From Spirosoma foliorum (GTDB lineage Bacteria > Bacteroidota > Bacteroidia > Cytophagales > Spirosomataceae): 64,000 nt of DNA. The notes under the pieces were generated by a model. The model saw only the letters and a list, made by a program, of their open reading frames with translations, had not been told where the DNA came from and ran no database searches. Location of the stretch: contig NZ_CP059732.1 of the NCBI RefSeq assembly GCF_014117325.1, positions 7,443,001 to 7,507,000 of the forward strand. The letters are read 5' to 3'. Positions 54,973-61,588 of the stretch are shown here, in pieces (position 1 is the stretch's first letter; every line of letters starts with the position of its first letter). Both the position numbers and the translations under genes were made by a program.

Positions 54973-55234
54973 TCCAGCTATGAAGCGTGATTCTGCATAC
55001 AACCGATATGCGCACACAGTATATACCAGTTATGTAGACGGTCGCGATTCCGTTATTATTCAGAATACATTCGAAGACGGGTATACGGTTGCTATGGACC
55101 CCTGCTCTCCTCGGTTAAAGCAACTCAATGTGAAGTATATCATTTTCGATCATCCAACGCAGCCTGCCGAAATACGGTGTATGAAACTGGTATCGACACT
55201 GGGGTCAATCACAATTTATCGAATTAACGATTAA
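54959..55234 (+). pseudogene. 3' part of the frameshifted membrane gene
   Basis: The +1-shifted frame encodes the last 91 or so residues of the membrane protein (MKVLDPAMKRDSAYNRYAH, then a soluble domain with VAMDPCSPRLKQLNVKYIIF and ITIYRIND). It has no start context of its own and begins within the end of the upstream frame. Its TAA overlaps the ATG of the following GT2 gene (TAATG), exactly as expected for the natural end of the upstream gene. It is therefore the displaced C-terminus and not a separate protein. Confidence 0.8.
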
Positions 55235-55986
55235 TGGAAACGCAGGCCATAACTGATCCCCGCATCCTGATTGTGGTGCCCTGTTTCAACGAAGAAGCAG
55301 CTATTGCGACCGTTGTTCGGGAGATCAATCAGGTGAAGCTTCAATTCAATTTGCGGCTGGATATTTTGGTCGTTAATGATTGTTCGACGGATAGCTCAAT
55401 GGCCGTTATTCGGGGGCTCAATTGCCTGTATCTTGACTTGCCGGTCAATCTGGGCATTGGCGGTGCTATGCAGGCAGGGTATAAATATGCCTATCGAAAT
55501 GGCTACGACATTGCTGTGCAAATGGATGGCGATGGGCAGCATCCGGCCAATGAACTGATCAAAATCTTACAGCCTATGGTTGAAGGTCAGGGTGATGTCA
55601 TCATTGGTTCACGCTTTCTGGAGAAAGCGGGCTTTCAGTCGACGGCACTCCGACGGATCGGGATCAATTATTTTCGGAGGCTTAACTTTATGCTGATTCG
55701 GCGGGCTATTTACGATAGTACGTCAGGTTTTCGGGCGTTTAATCGGCGGACGCTGAAAATAGTGAACACCTATTATCCCGACGAGTATCCTGAGCCAGAG
55801 TCTATTGTGCAGTTTGGTTTATATAATCTACGCATCGTAGAAGTTCCGGTAACCATGCGGGAGCGACAGGGGGGCGTTTCGTCGATCAATACGGGCCGGG
55901 CCGTCTATTATATGCTGAAAGTTACGCTCGGCATTTTGTTTGTCTATATCCGTCTGTTCAATAAGCGGGTTAACCTAACGAACTGA
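55234..55986 (+). CDS. GT2 glycosyltransferase, dolichyl-phosphate-mannose-synthase-like
   Basis: A 250-residue cytoplasmic/peripheral enzyme. GT-A features are IVVPCFNEEAAI, LVVNDCSTDSS with the first Asp, the DxD-type QMDGDGQHPAN, and IIGSRFL. The end has a hydrophobic segment (YYMLKVTLGILFVYIRLF) that may dip into the membrane. Such enzymes make polyprenyl-phosphate sugars used by GT-C membrane enzymes. Its ATG overlaps the TAA of the gene before it and DUF2304 starts 2 bases after its stop, so the three act together. Confidence 0.9.
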   Translation: METQAITDPRILIVVPCFNEEAAIATVVREINQVKLQFNLRLDILVVNDCSTDSSMAVIRGLNCLYLDLPVNLGIGGAMQAGYKYAYRNGYDIAVQMDGDGQHPANELIKILQPMVEGQGDVIIGSRFLEKAGFQSTALRRIGINYFRRLNFMLIRRAIYDSTSGFRAFNRRTLKIVNTYYPDEYPEPESIVQFGLYNLRIVEVPVTMRERQGGVSSINTGRAVYYMLKVTLGILFVYIRLFNKRVNLTN

Positions 55987-55987
55987 T

Positions 55988-56392
55988 ATGGCCTCATTAT
56001 CAATTACCATTCAAATCATTAGTTTGCTAGGAGCAGCAATCTTCATGATTATGATTTTCCGGCTGATCGTTCAGGGACGACTGCGGGAGGAATATTCCAT
56101 TATCTGGATTCTTTGCACTGTTATTCTGATCGTATTTGCGATCTGGCGTAAAGGGCTGGAGCAGATTTCGTTGTTACTGGGTGTTTATTATCCGCCATCG
56201 CTGATCTTTTTGGCCGCGATTTTTGCGATTATTGTCTTTCTGGTTCACCTATCAGTTGTCAACTCAAAACTGCAAAACCAGATCAAGGATCTGAGCCACG
56301 AAATGGCTATGATGAAGAAAGAACTGAGTGATATTCGAGCCGGTATGCCCATCCTGGAAGCTAATGCTGCCGTGGCCGTACATGAGAAATAA
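55988..56392 (+). CDS. DUF2304 family membrane protein
   Basis: A 134-residue protein with three membrane helices (about 7-28, 40-58, 70-92) and a C-terminal coiled coil (LQNQIKDLSHEMAMMKKEL). LREEYSIIWILCTVILI is the family core. DUF2304 genes regularly follow DPM1-like GT2 genes in glycan loci and are thought to help the transferase or flippase. A decayed second copy begins 38 bases downstream. Confidence 0.85.
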   Translation: MASLSITIQIISLLGAAIFMIMIFRLIVQGRLREEYSIIWILCTVILIVFAIWRKGLEQISLLLGVYYPPSLIFLAAIFAIIVFLVHLSVVNSKLQNQIKDLSHEMAMMKKELSDIRAGMPILEANAAVAVHEK

Positions 56393-56429
56393 GTACGCTA
56401 GGACGACTTTGTAGTAAGCCTATGTAGTA

Positions 56430-56594
56430 TTGATCTTTTGTAAAAGAGTGTCTACACAGGAAGTATATTACATTCTAAGGATTACCTGTACGCTTGAATT
56501 GATCCTCTTTTCTGTCTGGCGCAGAGCGTTGAAACAGATTTCGCTTGCTTTGGTTATTTCCCAGCTTCAAAGTCAGATTAAAATGTTTACTTAG
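56430..56594 (+). pseudogene. Relic of a second DUF2304 gene
   Basis: A frame of 54 codons to a TAG at 56592 reads TQEVYYILRITCTLELILF, then SVWRRALKQISLAL and SQLQSQIKMFT. It aligns in frame with the neighbour (EEYSIIWILCTVILIVFAIW, RKGLEQISLLLG, SKLQNQIK) with a deletion of about 25 residues that would remove the third helix. No plausible start remains. It was very likely made by duplication and then decayed. Confidence 0.7.
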
Positions 56595-56666
56595 GTAAAA
56601 AACGACTTGAACCCTGAAACCCATTATGGTAAACGAACCAAAATCCAGGATAATTATTGAGTAACT

Positions 56667-57431
56667 ATGCTTCCTTCTATTAGTGTTATTACACCATCAT
56701 ACAATCAGGCAAAGTTTATTCGACAAACGATTGAATCGGTCTTGGCCCAGGATTATCCTCAGGTTGAATACATTGTGATTGATGGTCTTTCGACAGACAA
56801 TACCTTGCCTATAATCAGGGCGTATAAAGACCGACTCATACTAATTGCTGAACGGGATAGTGGCCAAACTGATGCAATCAATAAAGGGCTACAGATGGCT
56901 ACCGGCGATATTGTATGTTGGCTTAATTCGGATGATTATTTTCTTCCGGGTACTCTAGCATTAGTAGGTGATTTTTTTGCCCGCAATCCTAATCAACTCT
57001 GGCTTACTGGTGATTGCCAAATTGTTGACCAACTAGGAATGCCTATTCAGCAGCCAGTGCGACACTATAAACGACTGCTTCGTTCCCTCACTCCAGCACT
57101 CTATTTAGGCATGACCAATGCTATTTGCCAACCTTCTACTTTCTGGCGTAGGGATGTGCATGCTCAATTAGGTTTCTTAACAGAGTCACTGCATTACACT
57201 ATGGACTATGACTGGTGGTTGCGTTTACAACAACTGCAATCACCAGCTATTCTATCACAATCCTTAACAGCCTTTCGTATTCATGCTGAGTCTAAAGGAG
57301 GGAATCAATATAGGCGGCAATTCGACGAAGATTATCAGACATTTAGCCAGTATTGGTCTGGTATGCCTATTCGTTGGCTACATAGATTGCACAATCAAGC
57401 AATAACCTCAATTTATCAGTTTGTTAAGTAA
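56667..57431 (+). CDS. GT2 family glycosyltransferase
   Basis: A 254-residue GT-A enzyme. SVITPSYNQAKFIRQTIESV and VIDGLSTDNTLPII are the opening motifs, NSDDYFLPGTL is the DxD-type site, and the acceptor-side segment is MDYDWWLRLQQL. The residues FRIHAESKGGNQY near the end are common in this GT2 subfamily. Its DNA is clearly more AT-rich than the flanking genes. It is not in tight operon with DUF2304 (274 bases, filled by the relic). Confidence 0.88.
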   Translation: MLPSISVITPSYNQAKFIRQTIESVLAQDYPQVEYIVIDGLSTDNTLPIIRAYKDRLILIAERDSGQTDAINKGLQMATGDIVCWLNSDDYFLPGTLALVGDFFARNPNQLWLTGDCQIVDQLGMPIQQPVRHYKRLLRSLTPALYLGMTNAICQPSTFWRRDVHAQLGFLTESLHYTMDYDWWLRLQQLQSPAILSQSLTAFRIHAESKGGNQYRRQFDEDYQTFSQYWSGMPIRWLHRLHNQAITSIYQFVK

Positions 57432-57483
57432 AATTGATGAAATATTACGATTCTTGTAACACCATTGAAAAAATATCACCATC

Positions 57484-58287
57484 ATGAAAAAAGGCTACTC
57501 TTTGTTAGTTTACTTATTAATTTCAATACTACCATCTTGTTTTGGACAAATTACTTTTACCCCAAATGGCTATGTTGGTATTAATACAAAAACGCCTAAT
57601 AGCCAACTAGATGTTAACGGAAATATCCAGATATCAAATGCCGTGCTCCCGATGGGATTGTTTACCGAGTTAGCAGGCACAACAACTCCTCTGTTGAATT
57701 TTGATATAAATAATCGGGCGCCAAATGCAAACTATAGTGATCAGGGAGTAGCTTTTCGGATGGATTTACGGGGCGGTGAGAACCAGTTATTTCAGTGGTT
57801 ATATCGAGCTCCTAATAATTACTTTGGTACTACATTAATGGCTTTAATGCCCAATGGTAATTTAGGACTTGGGGTTGGAACATCGCTTCCTCAGGCTCGT
57901 TTGCACGTAGTCGGTAATCAATTTTTAGATGGTCGCTTAGGTATTGGTACTAATAATTTCTCTCAGGATGCAAATGCAAAACTCATTGTAGATGGTATAA
58001 TTCTGACTGAAGATATAGTCACCAAAAATGTATCAGCAGACCATGTTTTCAATGCGGCCTATAAACTACGTTCTCTTACAGAAGTAGAGAAGTACATTAA
58101 TCAAAATAAGCATTTACCCGATGTTCCCGCAGCTTCAGAAACGGAGAAAGGCGTTCGATTAGCCGAATTTAATACACTATTGTTGCAAAAGATCGAAGAA
58201 TTAACGCTGTATATCATTGATTTAGATAAAAAACTGGCTTTAATACAGAAAGAGAATGAGGTGTTAAAAACCACCCTTAAAAAGTAA
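57484..58287 (+). CDS. Secreted tail-fibre-like protein with C-terminal coiled-coil trimerisation segment
   Basis: A 267-residue protein with leader LLVYLLISILPSCFGQ. The repeats NGYVGINTKTPNSQLDVNG, NGNLGLGVGTSLPQARLHV and DGRLGIGTN are the typical phage tail-fibre-like G-I-G-T motifs of Bacteroidota. The C-terminal part (SLTEVEKYINQNKHLPDVP followed by LLQKIEELTLYIIDLDKKL) is the usual trimerising coiled coil of this group. It lies in the AT-rich insert with the GT2 gene and is probably a surface or extracellular protein. There is no obvious link to glycan synthesis. Confidence 0.85.
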   Translation: MKKGYSLLVYLLISILPSCFGQITFTPNGYVGINTKTPNSQLDVNGNIQISNAVLPMGLFTELAGTTTPLLNFDINNRAPNANYSDQGVAFRMDLRGGENQLFQWLYRAPNNYFGTTLMALMPNGNLGLGVGTSLPQARLHVVGNQFLDGRLGIGTNNFSQDANAKLIVDGIILTEDIVTKNVSADHVFNAAYKLRSLTEVEKYINQNKHLPDVPAASETEKGVRLAEFNTLLLQKIEELTLYIIDLDKKLALIQKENEVLKTTLKK

Positions 58288-58358
58288 GCTAGGAATGCGA
58301 TGAATATAGAATGATAGATTATCCTGGCTGACTATATACTGGATTGATTAGAGCCACC

Positions 58359-59576
58359 ATGTTGCTGAAAAATATCATTCGAATTCTGAAAACATCGCCC
58401 CTGCTTGTCCCACTTCTGGGACTGATTGATCTTTTCTTGTATCTGGTTGATAAACTGGCTGTGCTGACAGTTGGGTCAGTTTCCAAGAAAACTAACACGC
58501 TGCTGATTCTAAGAATTGATGTGTTGGGGGATTACCTGTTATTCAGACCTTACTTACGGGCTATCCGGCAATCGGCAACGTATAAAGATTATGCCATCAC
58601 CCTCTGCGCCAATAGCGCGATTCGATCCGTTGCTGAGGTTTTTGACCACGACCTGATTGATAATTTTATCTGGACGGATATCTACAAGCTTAGTACTCGG
58701 CCGCTCTATCGATTCAGATTCGTACAAACGCTTCGGCGGCAAGGGTTTTCGACTGTTTTCTGCCCTACCTATAGCCGCGTACTGGTGCTGGACGATTTTC
58801 TGGCTAACGCAACAGGAGCCCCAGAACGTGTGGGTTGCCTGACCGATTTTGCGAATATCAAACAGTGGGAAGCCTGGTTCGGGAATCAACTCTACACACG
58901 AATGCTGCCTTCGGGAGAAGGGCTCGTATTTGAGCTGGAACGCAACCGTCGAATTGTAGAAGCCTTTCTGGAGGAACCTGTCTTAGCAAAACCGCCTGTT
59001 TTTAACATAGCGTATGCTAAACAAGTTGTTGTACCCCGCCAGTACACTATTTTATCGCTGGGAGCTGGGCAGGATTTTCGGGTATGGCCGGCGGAGCGAT
59101 TTGCTGAAGTGGCCACATATATCTTAACGACCTATCCCGACCAGTATATCATTCTGACTGGGGCACCCAATGAAAGGGTTTATGCCGATGCGTTTCTGGC
59201 CTACGTGCCTGAGTCAGAACGGGTACTCAACCTTACGGGAAAATTATCAATTCCCGAACTCATCTATGTATTATCGAAAGCGGATGTATTGATTGCGAAT
59301 GAAACCGGAATCGTACACCTGGCGGCTTCGACTAATACCCCCACAATTGTTATTTCACAGGGTAAATCGCTGGTTCGCTGGCATCCTTACTCACCACCGC
59401 TACAAGGGCGGATTGTTCATCTATATCCGGAGTATATTGAACAAAACCGTAATAATCTTTCGGCAATCGCTCCTCAATTCAATCCAGAATCTCCTTTTCC
59501 GATCACCATCATTGAAACGGATCGGGTTATTCGGCAACTGAATATATTACTTAAACGGAGTATATCCTCCCAATAA
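58359..59576 (+). CDS. Glycosyltransferase family 9 (heptosyltransferase-like)
   Basis: A 405-residue GT-B enzyme. The ATG at 58359 was preferred over a TTG 15 bases earlier. The N-terminal part contains LLILRIDVLGDYLLFRPYLR (the R-x-D-xx-GD motif of the family), and the C-terminal nucleotide-binding half has LSLGAGQDFRVWPAERFAE and IANETGIVHLAASTNTPT. Members add heptose or other sugars to lipopolysaccharide core. The acceptor is unknown. It stands alone between the AT-rich insert and two methyltransferase genes. Confidence 0.9.
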   Translation: MLLKNIIRILKTSPLLVPLLGLIDLFLYLVDKLAVLTVGSVSKKTNTLLILRIDVLGDYLLFRPYLRAIRQSATYKDYAITLCANSAIRSVAEVFDHDLIDNFIWTDIYKLSTRPLYRFRFVQTLRRQGFSTVFCPTYSRVLVLDDFLANATGAPERVGCLTDFANIKQWEAWFGNQLYTRMLPSGEGLVFELERNRRIVEAFLEEPVLAKPPVFNIAYAKQVVVPRQYTILSLGAGQDFRVWPAERFAEVATYILTTYPDQYIILTGAPNERVYADAFLAYVPESERVLNLTGKLSIPELIYVLSKADVLIANETGIVHLAASTNTPTIVISQGKSLVRWHPYSPPLQGRIVHLYPEYIEQNRNNLSAIAPQFNPESPFPITIIETDRVIRQLNILLKRSISSQ

Positions 59577-59580
59577 ACGC

Positions 59581-60321
59581 CTACATGGCCAGGTGTTCAG
59601 CTACCATCCAGCCATCAGCTACACTATAGTCAATCACACGGAAATCGTCCCGTTGCTGGACATCGGCAAAAGACCGGAAGTGCTTCAAATGGTGAATATC
59701 ATCCAGAATAAGCCAATAGGGTCTGTTAGCAAGCGTGTTGCGAACTGTCTGATATTCAAGCCATCCAATGCCTCCCGCTGAATCCAGCAGTACTAATGGA
59801 CGGAGGTCCTGATGACGAAGCAGAAGGGAACGAAGGAGATCTTCTTTGCGGTGTAAAAATGTACTGCCAAACCAGTCTACGGCGTTGATGACCGGGTTCT
59901 TGCCTAATTTTCCTTCTAATTCGTTGGTGTAGAACTGGACCGGATTGTCTAAGGTGTCGATGAAAACGTCAGGATACGCTTCATGATGATGTAAAGCCTC
60001 ATCTTGCTGGATAAATTTAAGCGCCTGTTCTTTGGCTACCGTATCGCCCCAAAGTGGCTTAACAAAATCCCATTTACGGAGATTGAAGCGAGCAATGGTG
60101 TGAAAGGTCAAATTCCCTTCAATGGTGTAATAGGCTTTAGGCTGATGCTTTCCTTCTACGGTCGTTGCAATCGTTTTTGTTGATCCAGTTCCTAACCAAG
60201 TTCCCGTTTCAATGATATAGTCTATCTGGTTTTGCGTGAACAGTTGGTGAAGGGTTTCTTTAAATCGCTCATCTGTTGACATAGATACGGATGAACGGGC
60301 ATAGGTCTGGTAACTTTTCAT
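59581..60321 (-). CDS. Class I SAM-dependent methyltransferase-like protein
   Basis: A 246-residue cytoplasmic protein. YIIETGTWLGTGSTKTIATT resembles motif I of class I methyltransferases of the glycan-locus (Methyltransf_24-like) type. YYTIEGNLTFHTIARF fits motif II, and LVLLDSAGGIGWLEY, LILDDIHHLKHFRSF fit later motifs. It follows the second methyltransferase-like gene by 10 bases on the same strand and is convergent with the GT9 gene with only 4 bases between the stops. Methylation of a surface sugar or of a small metabolite is plausible. Confidence 0.65.
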   Translation of the reverse strand: MKSYQTYARSSVSMSTDERFKETLHQLFTQNQIDYIIETGTWLGTGSTKTIATTVEGKHQPKAYYTIEGNLTFHTIARFNLRKWDFVKPLWGDTVAKEQALKFIQQDEALHHHEAYPDVFIDTLDNPVQFYTNELEGKLGKNPVINAVDWFGSTFLHRKEDLLRSLLLRHQDLRPLVLLDSAGGIGWLEYQTVRNTLANRPYWLILDDIHHLKHFRSFADVQQRDDFRVIDYSVADGWMVAEHLAM

Positions 60322-60330
60322 GGAAGTAGC

Positions 60331-61119
60331 TTAGGAAACGTGAACCGGAACAGAAGGGTGTTTTTTGAGCAGATCGGCATCTGAAAGAGTTCGACTTTTT
60401 AAGAATAGGCTGACAACGTTACTCAGCCCCAATCGTCCGGCAATAACTAAAAACTTGAACACAAAAGGCGACAGTTTTCGCTTTGAGAGCAAATGATAGT
60501 TCAACAGATTATAATAATTTAAGCCATACTGCCGCCCTAGAAACGCCAGCGTTTTGGGCCTATAAAGGGCAATATGCTGACCATGATGGGGGGCATAATA
60601 CCACCAGTCCTTAATAGCTGGTGCTGGTTTGGGGCGGGGTTGCGTTGTGAAAAATATACTATCGCTATAGTCCAGTATTTTTTCTAATTCTTTCCCCGGA
60701 TAAACAAAATGCTCGAAACACTCAAAGGCTGTTGCCAATTCGTAACGGCCTGGTTTTGCATCGAACCCACGGGCCATGAAATTAGTCGCGTATAAGTCGG
60801 TGCTGTAGAAGTCGAACCCAACATCGCGCATGTAACGGGTTAGTGTACCATAGCCACCAGCATAGTCGATGAAGCGAGCATGGCGGTCAAAAGCAAAAAA
60901 CGCGAGTGCTATGGTTGACTTCCCAAGAATTAAACTACGTTGAAGGGTTCCTGTATCCGTTGATGTAAATGCCTGACTATAGGCTTCATCGAGCCAATAA
61001 GGCGTTTCTGTCTGCACGAAATCGCAGGTGGGGCATTCATAATATCCGACCTTATATTTATTCAAAACGGTCTCCTGAAATAAGAGAGAGGTTTCGCTTT
61101 CACAGATACGACATTTCAT
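60331..61119 (-). CDS. SAM-dependent methyltransferase with N-terminal zinc motif
   Basis: A 262-residue protein. CRICES with YECPTCDFVQ gives two CxxC pairs (residues 3-6 and about 29-32), the usual N-terminal zinc finger of sugar C-methyltransferases. The SAM-binding motif I is RFIDYAGGYGTLTRYM, and FECFEHFVYPG is motif III. The remaining part (WWYYAPHHGQHIALYR) is typical of the Methyltransf_23-like family. It is probably involved in the synthesis of a branched or methylated sugar of the surface glycan. First gene of a two-gene operon. Confidence 0.82.
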   Translation of the reverse strand: MKCRICESETSLLFQETVLNKYKVGYYECPTCDFVQTETPYWLDEAYSQAFTSTDTGTLQRSLILGKSTIALAFFAFDRHARFIDYAGGYGTLTRYMRDVGFDFYSTDLYATNFMARGFDAKPGRYELATAFECFEHFVYPGKELEKILDYSDSIFFTTQPRPKPAPAIKDWWYYAPHHGQHIALYRPKTLAFLGRQYGLNYYNLLNYHLLSKRKLSPFVFKFLVIAGRLGLSNVVSLFLKSRTLSDADLLKKHPSVPVHVS

Positions 61120-61588
61120 AATAGTGCAGTGGAAGGCTAATTTATAACTATCGAAATCAAAAATAAGGCCAGCTTTTAAGATGAAGCGAACGACTTAGGT
61201 AGAATGTGGTTCATTTATAGTAGAGAAGGCCCGCTTGTTGTTCACTCGTGTGCTTGCCGAATTCATTCGTTGCTCATCCAGAATGGCGCCGAACAGCTGA
61301 TACGCCTTTGATAGTCCGTCGGTTAACCAACGTGTAGTGCCTTGATTTTAGTCCTTTTTTGTCCAGATTCTAGAAAAGTCTAGGCGCGTATACTATAAAA
61401 GAGCGTCAGATGAATTTAGTGATAAAAATAAAACAAGTATGCTTCATAATACCCAATCAGATCGAATGACTCTATTGTGAAACTAATTCCTACAAGCCGA
61501 TAGGTTAGACAATTAGCCGAACGATACGGCTTTTACGGTGGGATTGCGTAAATTTGTCTGATCTAACAGACTATAGAAACCATCGTCA
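61120..61588. other. 469-base intergenic region
   Basis: Upstream of both the methyltransferase operon and gcvP. A minus-strand frame of 50 codons (61195-61347) has a protein-like look (RWLTDGLSKAYQLFGAILDE) and may be a relic. Near the right end is a -7-type promoter box for gcvP (61549-61556). No glycine-riboswitch pattern was found. Confidence 0.55.
61549..61556 (+). promoter_or_regulatory. Candidate gcvP -7 element
   Basis: TAAATTTG is an exact TAnnTTTG match 32 bases before the gcvP ATG. A clear -33 TTG at 19-21 bases upstream is missing, so the assignment is tentative. Confidence 0.35.

Noticed and set aside
61120..61588. Glycine riboswitch before gcvP
   Set aside because: I looked for the conserved glycine-aptamer elements and saw none; the probable leader after the -7 box is only about 25 bases.
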